The position numbers and the translations under genes are program-made. 9,553 nt of DNA, from contig JAFLUS010000056.1 of the NCBI GenBank assembly GCA_022508685.1, positions 1 to 9,553 of the forward strand, in the 5' to 3' direction. The notes under the pieces were generated by a model, which saw nothing but the letters and a program-made list of their open reading frames with translations, ran no database searches and was not told where the DNA came from. Positions 1 through 7,074 of this stretch are shown in pieces (the first letter of the stretch is position 1; every line of letters begins with the position of its first letter). Source of the stretch: Prevotellaceae bacterium. Its GTDB lineage: Bacteria > Bacteroidota > Bacteroidia > Bacteroidales > Bacteroidaceae.

Positions 1-407
1 CGTTTCAGGAAAAGCCGGGTTATGTGACCCGCGTCGTTCACTACAACCGCATCAATGGCAATGATTTGTTGGAGTTTGCCGCAGAGCACAGCGACATGAG
101 CGTAGCACAATTGGCAGCGTCGATGTATGCCATCGTGGGGGCTTTCAAGACTTTCTTGCTCAATGGTCACTCGGTGGAGTTGCCGAAGGTGGGTTCGTTC
201 CGCTTCGGTGTCCGCGCCAAGGCTGTCGACACGGAGAGTGAAGCCGGGGCACAGACGGTGTATCGCCGTCGCATCATCTTCACGCCTTCGACCGGATTGC
301 GCAGTTCGCTGCTCAACACCAACCTCACGGCTACGGAGAAGGGTTCGGCCGCGGGCGGCGGTACGGAAACGCCGAAGACGCCGGTGGAGGACGAGAACAA
401 CGGATGA
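1..407 (+). CDS. HU-family DNA-binding protein, 5' end outside the window
   Basis: The reading frame (codons beginning at position 3) is already open at the left edge, so the true start lies upstream. A GTG at 24 is in frame but would cut into the domain. The visible protein begins FQEKPGY, continues through a helical stretch (NDLLEFAAEHSDMSVAQLAA) and then shows the HU-like pattern G-H-S-V-E-L-P-K-V-G-S-F-R-F followed by an Arg-rich strand and a FTPS/LRSSL segment. This matches the HU-like DNA-binding proteins common in Bacteroidetes, which are distinct from classical HU. The last ~25 residues are Gly/Thr/Pro/Glu-rich and probably disordered, which is usual for this group. It probably binds DNA as a dimer, in chromosome organisation or regulation; this is inferred from the family. 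It lies upstream of a hairpin, a small ORF and a DUF5675 gene, all on the same strand. Confidence 0.85.
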   Translation, partial: FQEKPGYVTRVVHYNRINGNDLLEFAAEHSDMSVAQLAASMYAIVGAFKTFLLNGHSVELPKVGSFRFGVRAKAVDTESEAGAQTVYRRRIIFTPSTGLRSSLLNTNLTATEKGSAAGGGTETPKTPVEDENNG

Positions 408-434
408 GGATGACGTGGCGTGACTGAACGGAAA

Positions 435-465
435 CCTCCCTGCGGTCGTGTGTGCCGCAGGGAGG
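435..465 (+). terminator. Perfect 11-bp stem hairpin after the HU-like gene
   Basis: CCTCCCTGCGG (435-445) and CCGCAGGGAGG (455-465) are exact reverse complements around a 9-nt loop. The hairpin begins 28 nt after the HU-like stop codon. No T-run follows it on the plus strand (the next bases are TGATGAAAGG), so it is not a textbook intrinsic terminator. It could instead stabilise the HU mRNA end, attenuate read-through, or bury the GGAGG at 461-465 ahead of the small ORF. The structure is certain from the sequence; its role is inferred. Confidence 0.45.
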
Positions 466-488
466 TGATGAAAGGGAATTCTGTTACT

Positions 489-614
489 ATGAACAAAATG
501 GATTTGAAGCGGCTGCTGGAGTTTGTGGCCGAACACCGCGAGGCGATTATCATGTTCCTGAACATGCTGCTGGCGTGCAGCGAGAGGGAGCGTCGCAGCC
601 GAACGGAAGAGTGA
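489..614 (+). CDS. Small 41-residue hypothetical protein between the HU-like and DUF5675 genes
   Basis: This is a short ORF from ATG 489 to TGA 614. Upstream in-frame starts (GTG 420, ATG 468) lie before or right against the hairpin, and ATG 468 is only 2 nt from its GGAGG, so ATG 489 is preferred. The protein has a charged amphipathic start (MDLKRLLEFVAEHRE), a short hydrophobic stretch at residues 19-30 (AIIMFLNMLLAC) and a charged tail rich in Arg and Glu. It resembles a small membrane-associated peptide, though the hydrophobic part is short for a full membrane span. Tiny ORFs are often found between HU-like genes and cell-wall-related genes in Bacteroidetes (one such family is called smalltalk), and the position fits. 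The sequence is not a clear match to any family I know, so no function is assigned. Confidence 0.45.
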   Translation: MNKMDLKRLLEFVAEHREAIIMFLNMLLACSERERRSRTEE

Positions 615-664
615 AGGTGGGGCGATGCCGAATGGGTGCGCCCGAGTATGAACACATTTAATCA

Positions 665-1138
665 ATGACGAGTATGGAACTGAGAATTGAGAGAATATCG
701 GTGCAAACGGACTACACGATTGGGCGTTTGCTGGTGGACGGAGTGTATTTCTGCGATACGATGGAGCCGACTGACCGCGGGCTTGTGGGCACGATGACGG
801 CGGCGGAGGTCAGGGCGGTGAAGAGGAAGGGGCTGACGGCCATTCCCGTGGGGCGCTATCGGGTGACGCTGGCGGTGAAGAGTCCGAAGATGAGTGCGAA
901 GGTGACGTATCGGTTCTGCGACGGGCGGCTGCCGCGACTGGTGAACGTGCCGGGCTACGAGGGCATACTGATTCACATCGGCAACTTTCCGCGCGATACG
1001 CAGGGGTGCATACTGGTGGGGCGGAATGTGGAGCGGGGCAAGTTGCTCTATTCCACGCAGATGTTCCGCCGGCTCTACGAGGTGCTGCAGGCTGCGGTCG
1101 GCAGGGGTGAGGATGTGTGGGCGGAGGTGCGGCGGTAG
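665..1138 (+). CDS. DUF5675 family protein
   Basis: A 157-residue protein with the family's characteristic blocks in order: an N-terminal beta region (ELRIERISVQTDYTIGRLLVDG), YFCDTMEPTDRGL, TAIPVGRYRVTL with SPK, a LPRLVNVPGYEGILIHIGN block, and a GCILVGRN block. The start is ATG 665; a second ATG at 674 (Met4) is equally plausible. There is no signal peptide or membrane segment, and the length is normal for the family. The function is not established. The conserved His104, Gly106 and Cys115 lie in an order that recalls the L,D-transpeptidase (YkuD) signature, but this is only a resemblance. In Bacteroidetes this family often sits beside HU-like genes and amidases in prophage-like or accessory modules, as it does here beside an HU-like gene. 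It converges with the thioesterase gene, with 11 nt between the two stops. Confidence 0.85.
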   Translation: MTSMELRIERISVQTDYTIGRLLVDGVYFCDTMEPTDRGLVGTMTAAEVRAVKRKGLTAIPVGRYRVTLAVKSPKMSAKVTYRFCDGRLPRLVNVPGYEGILIHIGNFPRDTQGCILVGRNVERGKLLYSTQMFRRLYEVLQAAVGRGEDVWAEVRR

Positions 1139-1149
1139 GGGTTGCCGCG

Positions 1150-1578
1150 TCAGTGTGGCTGCTGCCACAGGATGCGGTTGGTCACGCGCTCGGAGGAGAT
1201 GACGGTGCCGTCTTCGCCGACGATGTCTACGAGCCACACGTGGGTGGTGTGTCCGGCGTGCAGAATGCGTGCACGTCCGTACACCTTGCCTTCGGTGGCT
1301 GACATCTTGAGGTGGGTGCCGCTGACTTCGGTGCCGCAGACGCGTGCTTGGGGGTCGAAGCCGGTGAGGTGGAGCGAGCCGACGCCGGCGATGGTCTCTG
1401 CCAGTGCGAGCGACGCTCCGCCGTGCAGGATGCCGAAATACTGGCGGACGGCGGGGGTGATGGGCATTTCGCAGAGGGCATATTCGTCGTCGGTGGGGAG
1501 GAAGCGCACTTGCATGGCTTCGACCATCGTGCCGCGCATCTGCTCGTGGACGAGGTCACATTCTTGTTGTGTAAGCAT
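1150..1578 (-). CDS. Hotdog-fold thioesterase, PaaI/MenI-like
   Basis: A 142-residue single-domain protein. ATG 1578 is chosen because the upstream in-frame extension is non-conserved sequence that runs through the promoter. The hotdog core reads YFGILHGGASLALAET, with the HGGA motif at residues 52-55 and Glu61 in the catalytic position known from PaaI and YdiI-type enzymes. Downstream strands (VCGTEVSGTHLKM, GKVYGRARILHAG, THVWLVDI, ISSERVTNRIL) follow the YdiI pattern closely. Such enzymes hydrolyse acyl-CoA thioesters in the cytoplasm. The YdiI branch removes CoA from 1,4-dihydroxy-2-naphthoyl-CoA in menaquinone synthesis. That substrate is plausible here because Bacteroidales use menaquinone, but no men gene is in view and PaaI-like specificity cannot be excluded. 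The gene is monocistronic within the window and diverges from miaB. Confidence 0.85.
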   Translation of the reverse strand: MLTQQECDLVHEQMRGTMVEAMQVRFLPTDDEYALCEMPITPAVRQYFGILHGGASLALAETIAGVGSLHLTGFDPQARVCGTEVSGTHLKMSATEGKVYGRARILHAGHTTHVWLVDIVGEDGTVISSERVTNRILWQQPH

Positions 1579-1608
1579 AAGCGGTAAGTCTGTATGGAAA
1601 ATGGTGAA

Positions 1609-1616
1609 CAAAGGTA
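1609..1616 (-). promoter_or_regulatory. Bacteroidetes -7 box for the thioesterase gene
   Basis: Read on the minus strand, the sequence is TACCTTTG, an exact match to the Bacteroidetes TAnnTTTG consensus. It lies 30 nt before ATG 1578, implying a leader of roughly 25 nt. The -33 region is weak: an A/T-rich block, TTTTTT on the minus strand, lies at 1630-1635, and there is no clean TTTG at the usual distance. Confidence 0.6.
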
Positions 1617-1690
1617 CGGATAATTCGGGAAAAAATGCGGAACGGCGTGCGATTTTCATTTTTCGATTTCGGATTTCGGAGGATTATCGC

Positions 1691-1698
1691 TACCTTTG
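1691..1698 (+). promoter_or_regulatory. Bacteroidetes -7 box for the miaB-folK operon
   Basis: TACCTTTG is an exact match to TAnnTTTG, 51 nt before the miaB ATG at 1750. A TTTC at 1667-1670, with a 20-nt gap, is a weak -33 candidate. The start site would fall near 1703, leaving a leader of about 45 nt. This is the only consensus-quality plus-strand promoter I see before the seven-gene run. Confidence 0.65.
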
Positions 1699-1749
1699 CA
1701 ACGAATTTGTTATATTGGGGGAGGAATGCACTTCTCCTTTCTGACGGAA

Positions 1750-3075
1750 ATGAAGAAACTTTATATCGAGACATACGGCTGCCAGATGAATGTGGCAGAC
1801 AGCGAAGTGATTGCTTCGGTGATGAAGATGGCGGGGTACGACGCGTGCGACGGGCTTGAGGGTGCCGACGCCGTGCTGCTGAACACTTGTTCGGTGCGCG
1901 ACAATGCGGAGCAGAAAATCCTGCACCGGCTGGAGGCGCTCCATGCGGAGCGGCAGAAGCGTCAGGGACGGCTCATCATCGGCGTGGTGGGCTGCATGGC
2001 GGAGCGCGTGCAGGAGGACCTCATCAACCGGCATCACGTGGACATCGTGGCGGGGCCCGATGCCTATCTGTCGCTGCCGGAGATGTTTGCTGCTGCCGAG
2101 GTGGGCGAGAAGGCCATCAACGTGGAACTGTCGACGACGGAGACTTATCGCGACATCGTGCCGCAGCGCATCCATGCCAACCACATCAGCGGATTTGTCA
2201 GCATCATGCGTGGCTGCAACAATTTCTGCCACTACTGCATCGTGCCCTACACTCGGGGACGGGAACGCAGCCGCGACGTGGAGAGCATTCTGGCGGAGGT
2301 GAACGACCTGTGCGAACGTGGCTACCGCGAGGTGACGCTGCTCGGACAGAACGTCAATTCCTACTGCTGCGACGACGTGACGTTCCCGATGCTGCTGCGT
2401 CGTGTGGCTGAGGCGTTTCCGTCGATGCGCATCCGTTTCACCACGTCGCACCCGAAGGACATGAGCGACGAGACGTTGCGCGTGATTGCCGACTGCGACA
2501 ACGTGTGCCGGCACATCCACCTGCCGGTGCAGAGCGGCAGCGACCGCATTCTGCAACTGATGAACCGCAAATATACGCGGGAGTGGTATATGGAGCGCGT
2601 GGCTGCCATCCGCCGCATCGTGCCCGACTGCGGGCTGACGACGGACATTTTCGTCGGCTACCACTCGGAGACGGAGGAGGACCACCAGATGTCGCTGTCG
2701 CTGATGCGGGAGTGCGGCTACGATTCCGCCTTCATGTTCAAGTACTCGGAGCGTCCCGGCACCTATGCTTCGCGCCACTTGCCCGACGACGTGCCCGAGG
2801 AGGTGAAACTGCGACGGCTGAACGAGATGATTGCGCTGCAGAACGAACTGTCGGCGGAGAGTTACCGAAAGGACATCGGCAAAGAGTTCGTCATACTGGT
2901 GGAAGGTGTCAGCAAACGTTCGCGCGAGCAGTTGTTCGGACGCACGGAGCAGAACAAGGTGGTCGTGTTCGACCGAGGCGGACACCGCATTGGCGACTTC
3001 GTGCGCGTCAAGATTACCGACGCGTCGTCGGCAACGCTGAAAGGCGTGGAGGTGAAGGCGGACGATGCCGAATAG
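1750..3075 (+). CDS. miaB: tRNA-2-methylthio-N6-dimethylallyladenosine synthase MiaB
   Basis: A 441-residue radical-SAM methylthiotransferase that adds the 2-methylthio group to N6-isopentenyl-adenosine at tRNA position 37, next to the anticodon. The N-terminal UPF0004 domain carries the three auxiliary-cluster cysteines: Cys11 in ETYGCQMN, Cys47 in LLNTCSVR and Cys82 in GVVGCMAER. The radical-SAM CxxxCxxC is Cys156-Cys160-Cys163 in GCNNFCHYCIVPYTRGRERS. The TTSHPKDMS and HLPVQSGSDRIL motifs follow, and a C-terminal TRAM domain fills the last ~65 residues. ATG 1750 places MKKLYIETYGCQMN at the N-terminus as in the family; an earlier in-frame start at 1696 would fall inside the -7 box. It is the first gene of the operon, 33 nt before ftsX. 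All catalytic residues are present. Confidence 0.97.
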   Translation: MKKLYIETYGCQMNVADSEVIASVMKMAGYDACDGLEGADAVLLNTCSVRDNAEQKILHRLEALHAERQKRQGRLIIGVVGCMAERVQEDLINRHHVDIVAGPDAYLSLPEMFAAAEVGEKAINVELSTTETYRDIVPQRIHANHISGFVSIMRGCNNFCHYCIVPYTRGRERSRDVESILAEVNDLCERGYREVTLLGQNVNSYCCDDVTFPMLLRRVAEAFPSMRIRFTTSHPKDMSDETLRVIADCDNVCRHIHLPVQSGSDRILQLMNRKYTREWYMERVAAIRRIVPDCGLTTDIFVGYHSETEEDHQMSLSLMRECGYDSAFMFKYSERPGTYASRHLPDDVPEEVKLRRLNEMIALQNELSAESYRKDIGKEFVILVEGVSKRSREQLFGRTEQNKVVVFDRGGHRIGDFVRVKITDASSATLKGVEVKADDAE

Positions 3076-3108
3076 GCGACAGCAACCCTAACGATAGCAT
3101 CAAGAACA

Positions 3109-3984
3109 ATGGCAAAACAGACAAAGCATTCCAATTTTTTCAATACCCAGTTTCTGACATCGTGCATCAGTACGACGCTGGTGCTGGTGCTGGTGGGCAC
3201 TATCGTGACGTGTGTACTCGTGGCGCGTAATCTGTCGGAATTCGTACGCGAGAACATCAACGTGACGGTGTTGCTGGCAGAGGACGTCGACTCCGTTCAG
3301 GCGATGCGGCTGAAGCACGACGTGGAACAGGAACCCTACGTCCGCACTGCCGACTACATTTCACAGGAGCAGGCACGACTGATGCTGTGCGAGGAAATGG
3401 GTACGGACCCGACGGAATTTCTGGAATTTAACCCTCTGACGGCGTCGATTGAACTGAAAATCGCTGCCGGGTATGCCAACAGCGACAGCCTGACGGCAGT
3501 GGCGGAAACGTTGAGGAGCAATGCCAAGGTGGCGGATGTGCTGTATGAACCCGAACTGATGGACGCTGTGAACAAGAACATCAGGCGGTTCAGCCTGATA
3601 TTGCTGATTGTGGCACTGCTGTTCACCTATATCTCCTTCCAGTTAATCAACAACACGGTGCGACTGACGATATTCTCCAAACGATTCAGTATCAATACGA
3701 TGAGATTGGTGGGCGCATCGTGGGGGTTCATCCGGAAGCCTTTCCTGAAGCGGTCGCTCATTCTCGGTGTCATTGCTGCCGTTGCGGCAAACACCATTCT
3801 CATTCTGGGTGTATACGGACTGCAGACCTACGAGCCCGAAATTCGCACGGTGGTGACGAACGAGGCGATGTGGATTGTGGGAGGTGCAGTCTTGGCGTTC
3901 GGCCTGCTCATCACGCTGACGAGCACTTACCTTTCGTTGGGAAAATATCTGCGGATGAGCAGCAACGAGTTGTATCATGTATAA
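3109..3984 (+). CDS. ftsX: Cell division protein FtsX (permease-like)
   Basis: A 291-residue inner-membrane protein with the FtsX topology: a cytoplasmic N-terminus, TM1 at about residues 17-39, an extracytoplasmic domain of ~120 residues (including EQEPYVRTADYISQEQA and DPTEFLEFNPLTASIEL), then TM2 (161-180), TM3 (216-236) and TM4 (254-275). The RLTIFSKRFSINTMRLVGASWGFIRKPFL loop between TM2 and TM3 is the conserved cytoplasmic region. FtsX partners with the ATPase FtsE and controls peptidoglycan hydrolases during division. ftsE is not in this window, and in many Bacteroidetes the two genes are separate. The gene lies 33 nt after miaB and 20 nt before the DUF3098 gene, so co-transcription is likely. 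Confidence 0.93.
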   Translation: MAKQTKHSNFFNTQFLTSCISTTLVLVLVGTIVTCVLVARNLSEFVRENINVTVLLAEDVDSVQAMRLKHDVEQEPYVRTADYISQEQARLMLCEEMGTDPTEFLEFNPLTASIELKIAAGYANSDSLTAVAETLRSNAKVADVLYEPELMDAVNKNIRRFSLILLIVALLFTYISFQLINNTVRLTIFSKRFSINTMRLVGASWGFIRKPFLKRSLILGVIAAVAANTILILGVYGLQTYEPEIRTVVTNEAMWIVGGAVLAFGLLITLTSTYLSLGKYLRMSSNELYHV

Positions 3985-4004
3985 TATAAAATCGTATAAA
4001 AGAC

Positions 4005-4289
4005 ATGGATAAGAATTTCGCATTTGGAAAAATGAACTACATCCTGATGATGGTCGGATTTCTGATTGTAGTTCTTGGTTTCGTACTGATGACGGGTGCA
4101 CCCACGACGGAAGAGGCGTTCAATCCGGACATTTTCAGTACACGACGTATCGTTGTGGCACCGCTGGTCGCTCTCTTCGGATTTCTGTTCGTCATCGTGG
4201 CGATTATGTGGAAACCAAAGGAAGAAACGACAAAGTCGGCCACGGAGGAAACTAAAGAGGACGCTCCTTATAACAAAAGTGAACGTTAA
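4005..4289 (+). CDS. DUF3098 family small membrane protein
   Basis: A 94-residue protein with two predicted transmembrane helices, at about residues 12-29 (YILMMVGFLIVVLGFVLM) and 49-68 (IVVAPLVALFGFLFVIVAIM). A short loop containing AFNPDIFSTRRI links them, and the tail is charged and rich in Lys and Glu. The FNPDIFSxRRI loop between two helices is the hallmark of DUF3098, found almost only in Bacteroidetes. The function is unknown. Its regular position between ftsX and uppP suggests an envelope or division role; that is inference from context. It lies 20 nt after ftsX and 15 nt before uppP. Confidence 0.9.
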   Translation: MDKNFAFGKMNYILMMVGFLIVVLGFVLMTGAPTTEEAFNPDIFSTRRIVVAPLVALFGFLFVIVAIMWKPKEETTKSATEETKEDAPYNKSER

Positions 4290-4304
4290 TACATTGCAAT
4301 AAGT

Positions 4305-5147
4305 ATGGATTGGTTGCAAGCCCTGTTGATGGGCATTTTTCAGGGACTGACGGAATATCTGCCCGTCAGCAGCAGCGGTCATCTGGCACTCGCTGGAAGT
4401 TTGTTGAATGTGGAAAATCCCGACAAGGTGATGACCTTCACGATTGCCGTGCACGTGGCAACGGTGTTGAGCACGCTGGTCATTCTGTGGAAGGAGGTGG
4501 GATGGATTTTCCGCGGATTGTTCAAGACGGGAAGCGCGATTGTGCCAAGCCCTTACGGCATCCGTTCGCTGAATGAGGAGCAGAACTACGTCCTCAACAT
4601 CCTTGTTTCGATGATTCCCATCGGCATCGTCGGATTTTGTTTCAAAGACCAGTTGGAAGCATATTTTTCAAACTTGACGGTGGTGGGCATCTGTCTGCTG
4701 ATTACCGCCCTTCTGCTTTCGTTTTCCTATTTTGCAAAGCCACGCACGAAGAGCCACATCTCCGCCGTGGACGCCCTTGTCATCGGTATTGCGCAAGCCA
4801 TTGCCGTACTGCCGGGACTGTCGCGTTCGGGCTCTACCATCGGCACAGGCTTGCTGTTGGGCAACAAGAAGGAAGAGTTGGCAAAATTCTCCTTCCTCAT
4901 GGTGATACCGCCCATTCTCGGCGAAGCGTTGCTCGACGTGAAGGACATGCTGGAAAGTGGCGTTGAACAGGCGATGAGCGGCATCAGCGTAGGCGCATTG
5001 TGCGTCGGTTTCATTGCCGCATTTGTCACGGGATGCGTGGCTTGTCGGTGGATGATTAACATTGTGAAGAAGGGAAAACTGATATACTTCGCCATATATT
5101 GCGCCGTGGTGGGTTTGGCAACCATCATTTGGCAATTGTTCGCCTGA
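4305..5147 (+). CDS. uppP: Undecaprenyl-diphosphatase UppP (BacA)
   Basis: A 280-residue polytopic membrane protein of the UppP/BacA family, which dephosphorylates undecaprenyl pyrophosphate to regenerate the lipid carrier for peptidoglycan and surface glycan synthesis. High copy number of this family is known to give bacitracin tolerance. Both active-site motifs are present. The first is [15 protein letters not shown], with Gln13, Glu17, the Ser22-24 run and His26, which fits the family's (E/Q)xxxE form. The second is PGLSRSGST at residues 170-178, with Arg174. Hydrophobic segments span nearly the whole length, as expected. The length is typical. It sits 15 nt after the DUF3098 gene and 39 nt before truB. 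Confidence 0.96.
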   Translation: MDWLQALLMGIFQGLTEYLPVSSSGHLALAGSLLNVENPDKVMTFTIAVHVATVLSTLVILWKEVGWIFRGLFKTGSAIVPSPYGIRSLNEEQNYVLNILVSMIPIGIVGFCFKDQLEAYFSNLTVVGICLLITALLLSFSYFAKPRTKSHISAVDALVIGIAQAIAVLPGLSRSGSTIGTGLLLGNKKEELAKFSFLMVIPPILGEALLDVKDMLESGVEQAMSGISVGALCVGFIAAFVTGCVACRWMINIVKKGKLIYFAIYCAVVGLATIIWQLFA

Positions 5148-5186
5148 AGCATTTCCTTATTATTCCATTATCTCTCTACACCCCTT

Positions 5187-5990
5187 ATGCTGAATCCCCA
5201 AGAAGGAGAAATCTTTTGTTTCGACAAACCCTACGGACTTACCTCTTTCCGTGTCGTGTCGCGTGTTCGCGGCATTCTCTCGAACAGAACCGGCGTGAAG
5301 TCGCTGAAGGTAGGCCATGCCGGCACGTTGGACCCTCTTGCCACCGGTGTGCTCATCGTGTGCACGGGGAAAGCCACCAAGCAGATAGACACGCTGCAGT
5401 CGGGTACGAAGGAGTATGTAGCGACGTTGCGTCTGGGGGCTACCACGCCGTCGTTCGACCGAGAGACAGAGGAGGACGCGACTTATCCGACGGCACACAT
5501 CACCCGCGAAATGGTGGAGCAAGTGCTGCAGAAGTTTGTCGGTCGCATCGAACAGGTGCCACCGCGTTTCTCCGCCGTCAAGGTAGACGGGAAACGTGCA
5601 TTCAAGTTGGCTCGCCAAGGCGCAGACATCGAGTTGAAGCCAAAAGTATTGGTCATCGACGAAATGGAACTGCTTTCGTGCCACCTTTCTCCCGACACGA
5701 CAGCGACTTTTCAGCCCCACGCAGTGAACATCAAACATCTTACCGCCGAAGAACTGGAAGCCGTGCAGTCCGAACCCGCCGACGCTGCTCCCTCTGTCAC
5801 CATCCGCGTGGTGTGCAGCAAAGGAACCTACATCCGTGCATTGGCACGCGACATCGGTGCAGCATTGGGCAGCGGTGCCTACCTCACGGCGTTGCAACGC
5901 ACCAGAATCGGCGACTACTATCTCCCGCAGTGCTTGAAAATCGACGAATTTGAGCAGTGGGTAGATGAGCAAGAAATCAGAAAACTTTAA
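5187..5990 (+). CDS. truB: tRNA pseudouridine(55) synthase TruB
   Basis: A 267-residue enzyme that converts uridine 55 in the tRNA T-arm to pseudouridine. The N-terminus has [10 protein letters not shown], followed by [14 protein letters not shown] with the catalytic Asp49. [18 protein letters not shown] and the Arg-rich [13 protein letters not shown] strand (residues 212-224) complete the catalytic core. The protein ends soon after the core ([15 protein letters not shown]), so the C-terminal PUA domain of the longer E. coli enzyme is absent. A poorly conserved segment at about residues 166-202, rich in Ala, Glu and Pro, separates two core strands and appears to be an insertion. ATG 5187 is the natural start. 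The stop lies 4 nt before the preferred queA ATG, which suggests translational coupling. Confidence 0.96.
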   Translation: MLNPQEGEIFCFDKPYGLTSFRVVSRVRGILSNRTGVKSLKVGHAGTLDPLATGVLIVCTGKATKQIDTLQSGTKEYVATLRLGATTPSFDRETEEDATYPTAHITREMVEQVLQKFVGRIEQVPPRFSAVKVDGKRAFKLARQGADIELKPKVLVIDEMELLSCHLSPDTTATFQPHAVNIKHLTAEELEAVQSEPADAAPSVTIRVVCSKGTYIRALARDIGAALGSGAYLTALQRTRIGDYYLPQCLKIDEFEQWVDEQEIRKL

Positions 5991-5994
5991 CGAT

Positions 5995-7050
5995 ATGAAA
6001 CTTTCACAATTCAAATTCAAACTCCCCGAAACCAAAATCGCCCAGTATCCCACTCTCAATCGCGACGAAGCCAAACTGATGGTGCTGCACCGCGAGACCG
6101 GAGAGATTGAGCATCGGCTCTTCAAAGACATCATCGAGTATTTCGACGAAGGCGATGCCTTGATATTCAACGATACGCGCGTGTTTCCGGCACGACTCTA
6201 CGGAAACAAGGAAAAGACGGGAGCGAAAATCGAAGTGTTCCTGTTGCGCGAACTGAACGAAGAACTGCGCCTCTGGGACGTGCTCGTCGACCCTGCCCGC
6301 AAAATCCGCATCGGCAACAAACTCTACTTCGGCGAAGACAACTCCATGGTGGCTGAAGTGATAGACAACACGACATCGCGCGGCCGCACACTGCGTTTCC
6401 TCTACGACGGCCCGCACGACGAATTTAAGGAGTCGCTCTATGCCTTGGGCGAAGCACCTATGCCCGACGATGTGCGGAAACTGCGTTCGACCGAGCCCGA
6501 AGACCTCGAACGCTTCCAAACCATCTACGCCACCAACGAGGGAGCCGTCACCGCTCCGTCCACCGGTCTGCACTTCTCGCGTGAACTGATGAAACGCATG
6601 GAAATCAAAGGCATCGAACAAGCCTTCATCACTCTGCACGCCGGTTTGGGAAACTTCCGCGCCATCGATGTCGAAGACCTCACGAAGCACAAGACCGATT
6701 CCGAACAAATGATAGTGCCGGCACGTGCTTGCGAGATTGTAAACAAAGCCAAGAAGCAAGGCAAACGCGTCTGCGCCACAGGAGCCACCGTACTGCGTGC
6801 TACCGAAACGGCAGCAGGGCCGGAGGGCATTCTGAAGGAATTTGAAGGATGGACGAGCAAGTTCATCTTCCCACCGCACGACTTCACCGTCTGCAATTCC
6901 TTCGTCGTCAATTTCCAGTTGCCGCTCTCCACGATGCTGATGCTCACGTGCGCTTTCGGCGGATACGACGCCGTGATGACGGCATACCACGAAGCCCTGC
7001 AAGGCGATTACAAATTCGGAACCTACGGCGACGCGCTGCTCATTCTCTGA
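5995..7050 (+). CDS. queA: S-adenosylmethionine:tRNA ribosyltransferase-isomerase QueA
   Basis: A 351-residue enzyme that transfers and isomerises the ribosyl part of SAM onto 7-aminomethyl-7-deazaguanine in tRNA to give epoxyqueuosine at anticodon position 34. Family motifs are [12 protein letters not shown] near the N-terminus, [15 protein letters not shown] (Asn59 to Gly70), TAPSTGLHF (186-194), [10 protein letters not shown], and the C-terminal [14 protein letters not shown] segment (here [13 protein letters not shown]). The start is ATG 5995, which gives the canonical [11 protein letters not shown]. An in-frame ATG at 5965 would overlap the end of truB and add ten non-conserved residues. 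The length matches E. coli QueA (~356). No other queuosine gene is in the window. Confidence 0.96.
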   Translation: MKLSQFKFKLPETKIAQYPTLNRDEAKLMVLHRETGEIEHRLFKDIIEYFDEGDALIFNDTRVFPARLYGNKEKTGAKIEVFLLRELNEELRLWDVLVDPARKIRIGNKLYFGEDNSMVAEVIDNTTSRGRTLRFLYDGPHDEFKESLYALGEAPMPDDVRKLRSTEPEDLERFQTIYATNEGAVTAPSTGLHFSRELMKRMEIKGIEQAFITLHAGLGNFRAIDVEDLTKHKTDSEQMIVPARACEIVNKAKKQGKRVCATGATVLRATETAAGPEGILKEFEGWTSKFIFPPHDFTVCNSFVVNFQLPLSTMLMLTCAFGGYDAVMTAYHEALQGDYKFGTYGDALLIL

Positions 7051-7074
7051 TTTCTTCGCCTTCATTCTCCACAC

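Noticed and set aside
452..661. A 69-codon frame overlapping the small ORF in another frame
   Set aside because: It starts inside the hairpin and has no hydrophobic or family-like pattern; the ORF at 489-614 is the better candidate.
1..1138. A prophage or integrated element at the left edge
   Set aside because: HU-like and DUF5675 genes can occur in such elements, but no integrase, structural gene, attachment repeat or tRNA is visible, so an element cannot be called from this window.
662..1237. A 191-codon minus-strand frame opposite DUF5675
   Set aside because: The product is dominated by Arg and His with no recognisable motif, whereas the plus strand encodes a complete DUF5675 protein.
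1690..2985. A 431-codon minus-strand frame opposite miaB
   Set aside because: The translation is His/Arg/Val-rich without domains, and MiaB on the other strand has every catalytic cysteine. It is a shadow of miaB.
4341..4343. Gln13 in UppP where E. coli has the first Glu of the ExxxE motif
   Set aside because: The family motif is (E/Q)xxxE and many UppP proteins carry Gln here. Glu17, His26 and Arg174 are intact, so the enzyme is expected to be active.
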